Below are positions 46,600 to 60,146 of a DNA stretch of 64,000 bases, in pieces. This stretch comes from Rhytidiadelphus loreus (taxonomy: Eukaryota; Streptophyta; Bryopsida; Hypnales; Hylocomiaceae). How positions within the stretch are numbered: position 1 is the first letter of the stretch; every line of letters starts with the position of its first letter. The notes beneath the pieces are model-generated. The model ran no database searches, was not told where the DNA came from, and was given only the letters and a program-made list of their open reading frames with translations. The stretch lies in the NCBI GenBank assembly GCA_947034895.1, contig OX344762.1:24098760-24162759 (forward strand), written 5' to 3'. A program made the position numbers and the translations under genes.

Positions 46600-48870
46600 T
46601 ATTGAATTCTAGTAGTGGGACTTCAATGTGCTTTCATTTGATGGACATAGTATTGTTGGTGTGTTAAGTCTAATAAAAACTACAATAGTTAGATTTTTTG
46701 GATTTTTGGATCTTTGAGTTTCTAGGATTATCAACCAATCAAGGCCAAATTTCTAAATCTCCAAGTTAAGGTTTCTACCTTCAAACTTTCAATTAGTTCA
46801 CATTGTATAACACTAAGTGCCTATTCTAAAATAATAAAACATTTTGTAATCTAACCTTCCTAACAAAAATTATGAACAGATGAAGTTTCAGCTATATTTC
46901 ATTATAGAAACTTCATCCAATGTTATCTATTGATTGGTATGTCCAAATTGACTTTTACTTTTGTATTTTTATTCTAAATTATAACAAAATTTTGAAGTTT
47001 CTTTTTTACCTTACATGGACGACATTAGAAGAAGAATGAAGCTTGGAGATGGATGTGAGTTCATAAACACCTAGAAATACTAGCCAAGAAATTTTTTAAA
47101 AATTTAAATTTTGCAAGCTACAAAGCTTGAATTGTACAAGGTAGTTTCATTAAATAAATTAAAAATTAAAAAATACTTTACTTAATGTTAAAATAAATCC
47201 CAAATTAATTTATTTGAAAACTAACATGGTTTGAAAACTGCCACATTAGACCATAATTATTTTATTAATAATATTTTTTAGTTTTTAGTTTTTAATTTGA
47301 ACTATTTTTTAATTATAAAATACTTTAGATAGAACTATTACTATTCATAGATTGGAAACCCTCTCAAGGTAGCCTTCTAAAGGCCTTGTTTTCATTGAAA
47401 TGGTACAAACTAGCCTTCTTGACTACCAAACTTCATCCTACTCTATCTTCTTTTTTTCTTTTTTTTATCTATTTTGTAATTGTGAGATGTTTTTTGAACC
47501 CTCTAAAGATTATCTACAAGAATTTGAATTCAAAGTTTGTATTTTAGTAGACTACAAGGTTTAATCCTAATGCCTAACTTCTAATTAATCAATGATTTTG
47601 AAACTAAAAATAATAATAAATAAGATTAATAAATACCTTGGAGTTTGCTTCCACTATGTCTCCATTTTCCAATACCAACATCTTGCCCCTATGACTTGCA
47701 TCTTTGAACTCCATCTTGTCGTTGCTTTGTGCAAAACAATAAGTAACTTTGTTTATAATAAATTTACAATGAATTGGTAATGCCATTTGTTTTGCATCAA
47801 ATATCCTAAAATTAATTTGTGAGCCAATGTAGTAACTCACCAATAGTCACTCTAGGACTTTAGGGAGTTAGTTTTGAAGTCTAGACTAGCTTAAAGAGTT
47901 CAGTTAGGATCCTAGGGGATAGGCTAAAGTTTGAAGTTGTATAGAGGTGTGAACATTGGAAGGGTTGATTGTAACCTTTAGCCGCCCCTTTATCTTTCAT
48001 TCTCTTCAAATCTTTCATATTGTAGTGCTTTTGAGTTGTTAGAAATTAAAGTATGTTTTGTATTAATGGTTGTTGATTTTTCAACTTTTCACTAAGTGCT
48101 ACTTCTTGATTTTTAGGTGTTGAAGTTGTGACACTTAAAAGCATTAGACAATGTAGAAGCTTCAATTGTTGTGCATCTATTGTTGAGATGCAAGAGTGGT
48201 GGTTGCTAAAGCTTTAAAGTGTTCAAGTCTAAAAGGTGCTAATTTGGAATTTCCATTTCTTTGGAAGGTCACAAAGGTTGCCTTGGAAGAGTGGGGAGAA
48301 ACTCTTTTGTATAAGCAACAAGTTTCAATCAATTAAGAGAAAATTTGCAAATTCCATAGGAGATTGAGTGGTAACTACATCGAGAACTAAGGTGAACTAC
48401 CCCATTCTATACAAAAGATCCAATCCAAACACCTAGGAAATGACCCATCAAAGTCTTGGATCAAAGCATTATAAATTTTTCTTAATAAATGAAATTTGGG
48501 CTACATTGGGTTGAGTTAGTAGCCATGATCAATTCTTAGCTAGAGACTACATGAATAGGAACTTTCACCTTTTGAGTGTAAATTCATTGCATGAAGTGAA
48601 TTTTTTAGGCCTTCATGTTTTGGCCATGTTAGAAAATTTTGTAATTGCTTTAGGTGACTAAGATGAACATTATGGATACACTTTTTGTTGATTTCAGGAT
48701 AGTCTAGAGACTCTTTTAGACCAATTGGGTAGCACACTTCAAAAATTAATAACAAATTCACTTTGTCAAAACCAAAAAAAAATCAATTGTGGCCCTGTTT
48801 CTCACATTTGTCTTTATGTAAAAGAAATTAAAAGTTTCAGCAATGACATGAGGACAAACTAATAATTCTG
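46600..48870. other. AT-rich intergenic DNA, nothing recognised
   Basis: Short unsupported ORFs only; no clear repeat ends. Composition changes near 48870, where the upstream region of the Lines-family gene begins. Confidence 0.5.
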
Positions 48871-48992
48871 CCTGTAAGGGGTGGTTTACGTTACTTTTGC
48901 TTGGTTGGAGGTATTTCTCTCTCGTCTAAGAATATGAACATCGTTCCCATGACAGTCAAGATGGGAACACCTCTGGGGAACTTCGTCTCTCC

Positions 48993-49045
48993 CGATTGAA
49001 ACTTCCTGAGCTCGATTTCAAATTCGGTTCAGGAAGTTTCAATCG
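48993..49045 (+). promoter_or_regulatory. 17-bp perfect inverted repeat before the Lines-family gene
   Basis: CGATTGAAACTTCCTGA (48993-49009) is followed after 19 bases by its exact complement (49029-49045). If transcribed it forms a strong stem-loop in the 5' leader; if not, it could be a dimeric protein site. Its position between upstream AT-rich DNA and the telo-box points to the core promoter or leader. Confidence 0.55.
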
Positions 49046-49066
49046 ATCAAGGTTTCAAGTTTTTTT

Positions 49067-49074
49067 TAGGGTTT
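49067..49074 (+). promoter_or_regulatory. Telo-box upstream of the Lines-family gene
   Basis: TAGGGTTT (reverse of AAACCCTA) sits inside a T-rich tract about 190 bases before the proposed start codon, as at the start of the PRP22/DHX8 gene. This supports a promoter or leader here. Confidence 0.5.
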
Positions 49075-49266
49075 AGGTTTTTAGGATTCTTATTGTTGAA
49101 GGTTTTGGCTTGAGGAAGACGAGGTTCTCGGAACCAATCGTGCAGTAGGTTCGGGGTTTCTGAGTACGTAAGCACAAATTTTCTGAGTTTAGATCTTTAT
49201 CTGCGTTTTTTCCAAGTGAAGAGCCGCGACCCTTTCTTTTGTCGCCTTCTCCAGCTTTTCGTTTGA

Positions 49267-52200
49267 ATGGATATGGAAGGTTTGGTGAACTTATCAGATG
49301 GATGGGAGGAGCAGCTTGTACAGTTGAACAAGGTTCGGTACTCCTGTTTTTCTTGTTATCTGTCTCTAGAAGGGAGCTATGGTTTTTAGAGGTCAAGCTG
49401 AACCCTTTAAGTATTAAGAATCCCAAATTGGGCACTACAATTTGTCCGTTTCTATCATTTTGATTTATTTATGGACCTATATCGGCAATGTTCTTCGCTG
49501 ATTCTAGTGATCCTCTCTGAATTCTATGATTTTCACAGTATGATCGATCGAATTGGTCACTTTTAAACCATGAATCCTTGTTCTTACATGGTTTAGAAAC
49601 GTGTGGCGGTGTTAATCTTAGAGCTATAACGAGTGTTGTGTTTAAATGGTGTGAATGTGATATTGTATAAATGGCGCCAGATTTTTACGCTCTTGGTTAT
49701 CGCGAATGAAATGGAGCGAACTGGCGTGGGTGTAGGAGTTTCTGTAAGCTACCTCTCTTTACTTTTATCTTTTCAGGAGTTGGACCATCTTGGAAGGCTA
49801 GGAAGTACCCCTGATAATTAGAGTGGCCCATTGGCTTTCGAAATTTGATCAATGGTTTGATATTTTAGTACTAGTTGCACGTGATTGACGCGATTTTTTT
49901 TTTATATTCTTAATTGCACCGCCCTCTGTCATGACTGATTTGACCACTGTACTTGGGGGAAAGAGAAGAAGCGAAGCAGATTTCAGGATCATGCTGGTGA
50001 CGAACATATAGATGTGACCAAGTCAGTTTCACTGGATGACATCCTTCAGAATGTTGCCAATTTGGTGAGCACTTGAATCTATGAATTTTAGGTTAGGCGA
50101 TGGAAGACCTTTAAAATAGAACACGCTTACCTTTGCCCATCTTGGGGAACTGTACTAGACTAGGTTTTGATAGAAAGATGAAACCCGTAGGGACCTGATC
50201 CCGTCTCTTGTATGTCTTAAACCCTAGTACCAACAGCAACTCATCTGGTCATGCTCTTAGTTGGCTTTCCTTAGCAAGTGGTGTAAGTATGACTTGGCTA
50301 AATGTCTAGCAAGTGCTGTAAGTATGGTTTGGCTAAATGTCGTAGGCCAGTGATCTTTGAATGGAAATAGGGTTGTCTATTGTCATTGATAGTGGTCTAC
50401 AACCTCAGCTCTACAGTGATCTCCCAATGGAAGCACACCTCATATGTTAAAATGCTTAAAGTGATGCTTAAAGTGATGCAAATAGTATCTTCTACGTTAG
50501 ATGATTTGCTGTGAGGTGTGCTTATCTTGTGGTGGTACTGCAGGTTTGTCTTATAGAAGCCGAGAACGACTTTGTGCGTCACTCTGTGAAGAAGATTCTG
50601 ATTGCGTTATCAGATTATTTTATCTTAAAGGCTCAGGTACGTGTTTTGCTATATCAGGAATAGATTGACTTTACATCTTTCTTTTCTGCTCCGAGCCTGT
50701 TTTCTTCTATTCTTCAAGTTGTGAGCAGATTCTGAATTCTCGCAATAGTGTACTTCCACAGTCCACACTTGTTGGTTGTGCGTGACAGCCAGTCTCACAC
50801 CGAATTTTTGTATGCAGATGTCGTCTTGGTGCTCCCTCCTTTATCACGTCTGGAATGTACTTAGTCGGGATCGTGGTGAAGGGATGATAGTTGAAATAGA
50901 TGGCAACAAAGAAAAGGGTGTTCCGAGTTCTGTGAGCCAACCAGTAGACCGTAAAGTAAATGATTCAAAGAAGAGCTGGGCCCCTGTTGTTTGTGGTCTA
51001 GAGATTGTTCGATGCATTTTAAAATCTTGCGTCAACGAGAACGTAACTGTAGATGAGCACACTGAAGTATTTCTTAGCCTTTTGGCAGAAAAGATTTACA
51101 AAATAGTCAAGGTGACGTGTCCTGAGACGGGCAACCAAGGCCATACCTTGTGTTCAGAAAGAGGTCTAGCATGGAGTGCTCTTCTACAACTTTTCTGCAC
51201 AGCTATAGCATGTTGTGATCTGGAGACCGAGGATGTAACCTCTACAAACACAGAACTACAGTTGATATTAGTTGAGAAGATTGGAGATTGTATACCGCTG
51301 CTTTCTGAGATTGCCTTGTCACCACATCAGCATACTCCTTCTGTGCGTTGTCCCTCTTCGTTCTTGCGACATAAAGTTCTGGTATTGCTTGCTCCACTTT
51401 AGTGACTTTTCTGAGATTAGTAGGGTACATTTTCTATGATGCCGTGAACTTGATCCTGAATTATTTTGCAATGTTTGGTTATTGTGTAGCGAATAATGAT
51501 CGGGCTCTCCAAATGGTTTGAAGTCAAGCCCAATCTTGCTCTTCAATGCTTACAAGCCTTGCGCAAAGAGGGCGCTGATCTTATAGGCTTCTCCCTTCTG
51601 GAAAATGGTACCCGTTCAAAAGATAACAGCCTCATGCGTTCCTCCTTCCTTACATCGTTTGTATATACTCAGGTCAGCGAATCCCTTCCTCGTTCTGGAA
51701 AACACTTGCAGTGCCGAGCCGTCTTCCTACTATTTCGGATATGGTCCCTTGCAGTCAATCAGGGTGATCCAAACCAAGCTGTTCGTCAGCGTGCTTTTCA
51801 ACAATTTTTTTTCAATAGAAATAACCCGGAGGACCGAAAAGAGCTTGAGGACCGTGCTCTTCTAGCCAGCGCTGAAATTCATCACCATGGGTTGCACTGC
51901 TCGAATACTTGTAGCAGAGTTTGGGGGAGGTTAGTAGATACTGGCGACATACAAACCTCATGTCAGTGTGGAGATCTGTTAGAGAAACATCTGAAGCAAG
52001 ACGCAAGCGCAGCTATTCAAGAATGGCTACGATTACAGAGCGATGCCGTCACTGCTGACGGATTTGAAGACTTTTCCATGGCGTTTGTGGGATTGTATTT
52101 GGATGAGGATGATTTGATGCTTGAATCTTTAATATTGCTCACGAAGTTGAGATCATCGTTACTTGCCCTTGAGGATACAAACTTGACCATCGCCACTGCT

Positions 52201-52906
52201 CTTAGTCCAGCGGAGCTCTTTCATGCTTTCCTGCAAACGCTGTCTTATGATCATACGGTTTTACTGGACTTTTTGATCTCGGAGACTACCGGTACTTTGT
52301 TCTTGCGATACCTCATGCTCTCCACTGGACTCTTCATCAAGCCTGGGGCGATGGATCTCTCAAGCAAACCCAGTTCTCTGGGTTTGGCAAAGGAATCACT
52401 TAATTGCTTGTCTCAGTTGAAGGCCTCTATTGAACGGTTGTGCCGACGAAAATTGTTCCCATACAACCCATCTTCTCTTCTAAAACGGTGTGTTCACTGT
52501 CCTTACATAGCAGTTTATCATCTTTAGTTTTCGTATGGATTTAGAAGAATGTTCCAGTGCCTCTCTTCTTCATATCCTCAATCTTGTGTATGCATGGGAC
52601 CAGATACTTCGATGCAGAAAAGATGTGTTATAATTGCTTAGATGTTGGACTCTCCAACATTTAAGACCCAAAACTGATTTCAAGCAGTGTCTGTCAATGG
52701 GAAGCTCGATATGGTCGCAGCTCTCTAAGAAGAGTGGATCTTTTTGGATGACTGTATTTCTGGTCATGTTGGGTCACATTCATGTAAGACTTTCATTCAT
52801 ATTGTAGAAAATCACTTTTATGATCTAGAACTGTGACCTTTGTTTATGATGACGTTTACGATTTGGCAGCTTGGTTATGTTTGAGACGTCGCATCAACGG
52901 CTCTGA
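49267..52906 (+). CDS. Lines-family protein (LINS1-like), six exons
   Basis: Exons: 49267-49332, 49987-50064, 50544-50636, 50818-51381, 51490-52487 and 52870-52906. All introns are GT-AG, phases agree, and the model gives about 611 residues ending in TGA. The C-terminal part shows Lines-family hallmarks: a leucine-rich stretch ending LLDFLISETTGTLFLRYLM, then LCRRKLFPYNPSSLLKR followed across the last intron by LVMFETSHQRL, the family's characteristic ending. Exon 3 encodes LIEAENDFVRHSVKKILIAL, ARM-like helical. Lines was named from Drosophila, where it affects Wnt/hedgehog patterning; the plant role is not known to me. Exon 1 and the acceptor of exon 2 are the weakest parts: a further AG at 49776 could start a small alternative exon. 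The ATG at 49267 follows a telo-box by about 190 bases. Confidence 0.8.
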
Positions 52907-53340
52907 CGGTGGCCTGCTCCGTTTTATCGATCTACCAATCACGTTTTCTTTGGAAAGTTCCAAAACTTCTGAATCAATCAGTGAGTTTCTCAACTTTCCT
53001 TGTTGTGCACATTTGTCTGCCTGTAGTCGCTGTCTGGTGCTGGTTTCTTGGATATCAGTTTTGGCCGCCTTCTTTAAAGCTTTGAAACTAACTCTATCAC
53101 CTTCTTTGTGTGTACATTATACAGGTACCTCTGCTTGGACAAAGCGAGATTCTCATGCAGGGTCTATGACCAAACCCTGTGACAAGGTTTCAGATTATCG
53201 TCGGTTCTCCTTTCTCCCTCTATTCCAGTCTAGAAGCATTGGAAGGACTTGTACTGCTCCAGTTCAATCGCTCCGTTTCATGCACAGGATTTATCTAAGT
53301 ATGGTGGTTGGACGTCGTGGCGTGTGCTGAGGTCAGTAGA
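52907..53340 (+). other. Probable 3' untranslated region of the Lines-family gene
   Basis: Sequence after the stop codon keeps the more balanced base composition of the gene for about 400 bases, then turns AT-rich. Short open stretches here (for example at 53120-53330) look like readable 3' UTR rather than a conserved exon. No clear poly(A) signal was fixed. Confidence 0.4.
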
Positions 53341-54160
53341 AGATTCAGAGTATTGTACAAATTTCCTACGGAGATGAGAATTAAGTGACAAGCAACTTCA
53401 CTACGAGAGGCACTGTAGCACCGACTCACTTTTTGTGTAGCAATGTACTCAAACTTCCTCACATTCACTTCACATTGACTCTAACTCGTAAGTGCCTAAG
53501 TCTTATGAAAAAAGAGCATGAGCTTATAGTTATCTCCAATGAAGCAAATTGTGTTTTTTTTCAAAATCTAATTGTATATATGTCTAAAGAGCTTGTTTAT
53601 TATTGTGTAATTCAATTTTGAGTGTGAAATTGCATAGGTGTTGTGAGATTGTAACAAGAGAAATGTAATTATTTTTAGCATGTTGCTTCTCCTCACAATG
53701 TTTGAGAAATTTGCATATAAGAGTTTTGGGGGATTGGAGGTGACATGAACAACTAAAAATTGTGTTAGCACATTAAAATGCACTTCTAAAAACTTTGAGT
53801 TCAAATGAAGAGCTATCAAGTTTGTTACGCAATCCACCTTGCAATTGTTGAAATGCAATTTTTTTTTACAAGTAGACATTGCAAATAACTCCAAGTCAAC
53901 ACTTGCATGTTTTAATTTTCAATGGTGAAAATCATGAAAACACTTTGCTCTTTCTATTGGGACCATTTTCAAAGTAAATGGATATGTACAATTTTTTAGA
54001 TTTCAAATCAAGTGAAATTGAGGAGCTTTACAGTCAAAGTTGGGAAATGAAGTAAAATTGGCAAGTTATACTCTTCATTGATGGTTTATATATGTGTTTA
54101 TATGACCTTTTAAAAATCAAATACTTATCTTTTTTAGTGAAGAATGAAAGCTTCCAATAG
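53341..54160. other. AT-rich intergenic DNA, nothing recognised
   Basis: Follows the Lines-family gene. ORFs at 53385-53621 and 53568-53894 overlap on opposite strands with no features. Confidence 0.5.
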
Positions 54161-54281
54161 TTAACCCTCAAAATAGCCTATAATTTTTTTTAAAGGATCA
54201 AAAGAATTTAATTGACCATTGCAAAATGAACCTAAAATTTCAAATCAACCATATATGGTCACTTAGGTAGTTAGGGGTTAA
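54161..54281. mobile_element. Short TTAA-family MITE
   Basis: TTAACCCTCAAAATAGCC at the left, complement TTAACCCCTAACTACC at the right; only 121 bp. Confidence 0.5.
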
Positions 54282-55140
54282 GGTAAGTGTCTAGTAGAAA
54301 TTTAGTGCAGTTTCTATTATTAAATCTTATTGACAAATGACAAAGGATTCCACCGTGCTTTAGCATGCATTATTTGGACATTGTATGAAAAAGTTATGAA
54401 TTTTCAAAGTACTTATGTCTTTAGGCAACAAAAAATTGATGCTAGGTTTTCATAGGTTCCCATGTTCTAATTGTGTACATCTTGTAAAACCAACACCTAT
54501 ATTTAGTGTTGCATTTTGGATAGTGCTGTCACATTTTGTACTCTCAATGTAAAGCCTCCTCACCTTCTGTGCAAAGCCAAAAAATTATTGACAACCTAGG
54601 TTGTTTGTTTACCTATACTTGTGTCTTTTTGAATTTCTCAACATTGTACAAGCTTGTGAGTGTCGTACATTGCAAGTTAGTTGATCTAATATTAGATCAA
54701 AACCTTGAATCCAAATATCAATGATTGTTTTTACATTGGTTGTGTCACCAAGCCTATGATCTCATTTCTTAAACAACCTTACATAAGGTAGATCACCCAA
54801 ATCCAAGCATGTTCCTAAAAGCAAATTCTAGAAAAAATAGAAAAGATAAATGTTTGTTGCACTTTCTTGAAGATGTAAACATTGAAAATAGGCATAGCTT
54901 TAAAAATTTACCAAGTCAACTTTGACTTTGACATCTTATAATTATTTCATACAATTATAATCAAATATCATATTTGGACTTTTCCAATTTTATTGCAAAA
55001 TTGTCTTTCTATGATTAAAAAAGAGAGAGCTTTTTTATAATCAATAGTGCTTGCTAGAGAAATTTGTTTGGTCTAAGGTGATCCTACTTTAATGCAGAGT
55101 TCACATCATGAAGGCACAACACTTCTATTGCCATGTTATC

Positions 55141-55874
55141 TTAAGGTTATATTTTGAACTTTGGGATTTTGACCTATGAGGGTTTTTTAACTCGTATAAC
55201 TAGATTTTGTGATTGTGTAGTCAAATATGAAAGTCTTTTATTTTGTGTTCTCTATTCCTTTGCTATTTATGAGTCAATCTTTTTGTTTTATTTTCTAAAG
55301 AAGAAATCACATGCCTGGTATTTTTGCATAAATTTCAAATTATTATGAATTCTTAAAGAAAAAGTGAAGAAAATTCATATCAAATACAAATCATGTCTAA
55401 AAAAATCAATCTAAAATTTTCATGCATGGCCATTTTTAGTGTAGAACATTGTCGTATAAAGAAAAAATTTATGCCACTTCTTATTTAGAAATGTGATTGT
55501 TGATCTTCAACCTCAAATGTCACTAAAATGCTTTTTTTTATGAAATTTCCAAAATTTCCAAATGGAGTAAAAACTTCAAAAGCTTCTTTTTGTTATTTTT
55601 GCTTAAAAGCAAAAGAATTTTTTTTGAATGTCAAAATCAAGTTTTAAGGGAAAAAAACTCAGAGTACTAAAATACACTAGATAGTGTACCATTATTTTGA
55701 TAAACTACCTATATAAAAATTTAAAAAACCCTCAAATATCAATGATGTGGATATAGCATCAATAAAGTTGCATACCAAAAAAATAAGATGAAAACCATCC
55801 CTTCTTCAATATGCACAAAGTCCAACCGACCATTTAAAAGATACAAAACACCCTTAGCGTCCTTCTAGGGTTAA
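55141..55874. mobile_element. TTAA-family element, left end decayed
   Basis: Right end CCTTCTAGGGTTAA (TTAA 55871-55874). The interior matches the 23191-23924 element (TGAAGAAAATTCATATCAAA). Left boundary approximate. Confidence 0.55.
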
Positions 55875-56618
55875 TTATTCCTATAGGAGAACTAGATGCA
55901 ACCACTATCATTTTTCCATTGTGGTTCTCTTTGACTCTACGCTTGCAAAAGTTGTATTCATTCACTCATTGATGTTCAAGTTTCTTCTCTGTTGTGGAGC
56001 ATTGTCAATCACAAAGTCATAACCATGCTCATTCAAAAATAGGTTTGTGCACTTGAATGTCACAATTTTGAGCTCTAAAAAACATCTTTTACTTATGACC
56101 AAGCTAGTAGATTGATAGGTACAATTGTACTCATAAACTATAAGGATAATTTGGATTGTGGGAAATTTTGTTATTAAAATGGCATATGAAATCCACCATT
56201 TTTTCATTCAACTCCTTCTTTATCCCTAAAGTTTAGGACTAGTATAGATTTCAAGCCGCACAGTCTAAATTGATAAGCATCAAGTTTGTGAAATACCACC
56301 AATTTTAACAAAATATTGGTTCGTTTGACAATAATCATTATCAATCACATTACATCTTATGTGTTTTCCATATTGTAACCGCCACAACCCAAATTTCTTT
56401 CAACCTGGTGTTCTACAATTGGCTATGAGCAAGTGGATTATAACCCCATAATTAGTGCTCCTTGTTACATAATTAGGTTGATTGTGAAGATTGGCTAATT
56501 GATATAAATTGGGTGACCAGTTCGTAAACTGATTTACTTACGCATCTAGAATATTTTCACAAGGTAATTGTAGAGGAATACAAGCTCACTGATTTTGCAT
56601 CAAAATTGATTTATGGAA

Positions 56619-58002
56619 TTAATCCCTAAATGCCCAAGGGGTATTAGCGATGATACTTTGAACTTAAATAAAATGTAACCAAGTGCTATTTTTAGTAGTT
56701 TATATTTTGAAATTTTCTTTTTAAAGTTTAATTTTAGCATCAAAAATCCGATTTTGAAAATGATTGATTATGATTTTTGTATTCAGGATTTTGTGAAAGG
56801 GTGTTCATTGCAATCTTGACTTTCTGTAGCTTTGTGGGCTCTTGGAAATGAGCCTCAATACACTAGATCTCAAGGTAGGTACTAGGCTTGAAAGGGCCCT
56901 CCCTTGCCATCAAATCTCATCTAATGTTGTTTTCTCTCTTCATTATACCATCTGTCAATCAAAACTAATTTGAGAGCTTTGTCATTAGAAGAAGTTTGAG
57001 GGCATTAGAAGACCGTTCCGGACCTGTTTCCGCGGCAGCAACAAACACGGCATGCAAACGGGCTGTTAGAATTTTTATTTTATTTTCAAAAATAAAAATA
57101 AATAATTAAAAATTAAAGTTCCTAATATATGAAAAAACGTTAGAATTTTTTTTTTTTTGAAATCTAGCTGGCAGCCTCTCGGCCACGTCAGACTGCGCTA
57201 CTGGCAGCAGTTCCGACGCTGCCGGACCTGTTCCTTGCTGCGGGAACTCGAGGCCTTCTAATGGCCCCAAATTTTTTCTAATGGTTTGTATTCTAGTATT
57301 AGTCAAATCTACATTGTTGAAATATTAAATGATGACAATTTGTGCCTCAACACGTTTTTTATTTTCATTTGATAGGGTTAATCATCACATTGGAATGATT
57401 TTGAGAAATACTAGATTGGCCCTTAACAATTCTAGATTGATTGTAGCTCCTAAAGCCCGGAAGCATATTTTAGGCATAAATTGTAAAAAACTACAATTTT
57501 TAGGACAATGAAAAAAAAATAGAAAAAGGTGTTTTTATTCAAAATTCAACGATACAAATTTGTACTAGATCACTATAGGAATGTGTGGAAAAAATTTCAG
57601 GAACTTTGATTGCACGGATTGAAAGATTATAATGTTTGAAGTTAGAAGAAAAAATTTCATTTGACCTTGCCTAATAGGATCAATAGCCTCCTAGAGTGAG
57701 ATTTTTACACTACACATGGTTATTTTTTTGACATTTGTATCTTGTATCATATAAATTACATACCTGCCCAAATTTAGAAGCAAAGGAGGAGTTTTGGAAA
57801 AATTGCTCAACTAGAGAAAAGTTTCAAGGCAATATAACATTTGATCCGGGCACCTGATTGGAAAAAAAATTATATTTGTACGAAGGGGGTACAAGTTCAC
57901 ACCTTGTAATAAAATTTCGTGAACATCCAACCAAAATTGACTTCATAGAAACCTACGTAGACAATTGTCTATTCAATGGACAATGGTCCTTTAGAGGCTA
58001 GA
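56619..58002. mobile_element. Degraded TTAA-family element holding another TIR element
   Basis: Possible left end TTAATCCCTAAATGCCC. The right end reads GGACAATGGTCCTTTAGAGG, a decayed family end. 57540-57660 resembles 6150-6290 (GTGTGGAAAAAATTTCAGGA). The 56983-57283 element lies inside. Confidence 0.45.
56983..57283. mobile_element. 301-bp TIR element with GC-rich core
   Basis: Inverted ends of about 30 bases: CATTAGAAGAAGTTTGAGGG and, on the other strand, CATTAGAAAAAATTTGGGGC, both continuing CATTAGAAG. The core has G/C-rich blocks around GCTGCCGGACCTG and TTCCGGACCTG, unlike the neighbourhood. Target duplication not clear; superfamily unassigned. Confidence 0.65.
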
Positions 58003-59367
58003 TAACATTGGATTGGCTCTTAAGAGCATCAAATTGATTTGTAGTTGTAACAACATTCAATTGACTCATATTTGGTACGCAAATACATTGTTGCTCAAGA
58101 AAAATTTGTTGTATCAATAGACAACTTCTACAAAATTGCAAAATAAAATGAAACAAACATCAATGATCTCAACTACTGAAAATCAAATCAAAACTGAGTA
58201 CTTTGAATTTGAGCACCACCAAAAAATTCAAAGCTAAATGGAGCCAAATGATCACCCCACTACAATTATGAGAATGTACTAGAGAACGCACCCTCTAGGG
58301 CGCATTCCCTAGCGTTAAGAGCACGTTCCCATGCATAATTGGCACATTGGAGCAACATTCCCATTATAATAAGCTCCTTGGATGAATTTTGTCAAGCCCT
58401 ATTGATTTTGCAAACCAATTCAGATACAAAGTAGCTGGAATCGTTCACGCCTAATTTTAACAATGTCACAAATTCACAATCCGAGCTCATGATGGACACC
58501 CTATAAAATAGAATGAGCACCCAATTGGCAACTAGCGCCATGCCTAGTATTGAAAATTTTGGTCATAACCATTTCAAACAATAATGGCCATAGATGGTGC
58601 CAATACGGCTCTTAGGATTTCCTCTCATCCCTACGCAACTCAAACAAGCAATCCTATAAGCCATATTGGCACCTTCCATGGCTGTGATCTAGTTCATAAT
58701 GCGTGATTGATAACCACCATAGAGGCTTGGGAATTTGTTACAAGACATTGGTGGCAAACAATAATTGAAATTGATTATGAAGAATTTGTGAGAGGCTCAT
58801 TTGCTACGTGTTTATGAGATTGATAATGGAAACAAGGACATGGTGCTATTGGGAGGTAATGCTAATCATGTCCTCATTTTGATTATCCCACATAGTAGGA
58901 ACTTGTTGATATTGATACCTACCAATTCAATTTGTGTACTATTTTCTACCATAGGACTATGTCAAGACTATGTCCTAGAAAAGCGATATGTCAAGTTTAT
59001 AATAAATCAACCATATTGAAAAAAACCCTTTAAGAATTGGCAATTTGTGATGAGATTTCCCCAAAAGAATGAGGTCAAAACCCTCTTCAATGTTCAAAAG
59101 TGCGTGTGCACTAGAAAACCCTATTTGCACAAACATGGACATAAAATAATTTATTTTTAGATGCCCCTTGGTATAAACATGCCCACCTACTATGGGAATA
59201 AACCATAGAAATTTTAAGTGGGCACATACTTTAAGTTTATAATATAGAAATGAATTATGTTTTGCCACTATCATCCCTCCTATCGGATTTTTGTTAGAAA
59301 TTCAATAAAATTGGGTTCAAAGATTGTGAAATAGAACTATGGGAGTTAAAGTTGGAATTTAACCCTT
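58003..59367. other. Intergenic DNA, nothing recognised
   Basis: A short patch at 58285-58360 repeats GCGCATTCCC/GCACGTTCCC words. Otherwise no structure and no supported ORF. Confidence 0.5.
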
Positions 59368-60146
59368 TTAACCCCTAAAAGACTAAAGAGCCCACTTTGA
59401 ACCTTTGGAGAATTCAAGCAAGCTCTATTGACTTCACAGTTTGAAAATTTGCATTATTTTTTAGGATGGATGCTAATCATTGTAATCTACATGTGAAGCT
59501 TTGTTTCACGTCATTCCAAAAAATATCTTGGATAAGTATTGCAAAAAATTAAAGCTTAAGAAAATTTCAATATCAAAGTGGGTAGATCAAATATACTTTA
59601 AAAAATATTGATTAATTTTATTTGATTGTGTAGATTGATACCTACTTTTGGGGAGGTCACTCTATGAAAAGTAAAAATCACATGAATTAAACTATAGGGT
59701 GCATTTTATTCATTGGAAGAAAAATTTATAAATGATTTGGTTCTTGAAACATCATTATATGTAAAATAGGATATTGGAAAATTTCTTGATTTAAAAAGAA
59801 TAATAGATATAAATTAGTGTGAATAAAATCAAAGAAGAGAAAAAATTAATTTTAGGATGAGTATAATCCTTGGTCTTTCTAGTAGAAGAATGAAAAAATA
59901 CGTTTTTAACCATTTAACACTTTGGATATTGTAGCTAGATGCATTGGATTTTAGGCATTTCTCTACCAAGATTAATAACAAAAAAATAAAATAGATTTAG
60001 GTAGAAATTAACTATACAATTGTATTCTCAATTGGAGCTGAGGTATTTTGTCAAAATTAGATAATCATTCAATGGTAGAATTGGAAGATCATAGTGAATT
60101 GGATTATGCACATCCAAAAATCTCATTTTAAAGATGTGTGCCTTTA

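Noticed and set aside
52833..53330. 165-aa ORF after the Lines-family gene
   Set aside because: Overlaps the real last exon in another frame; the rest is probable 3' UTR.
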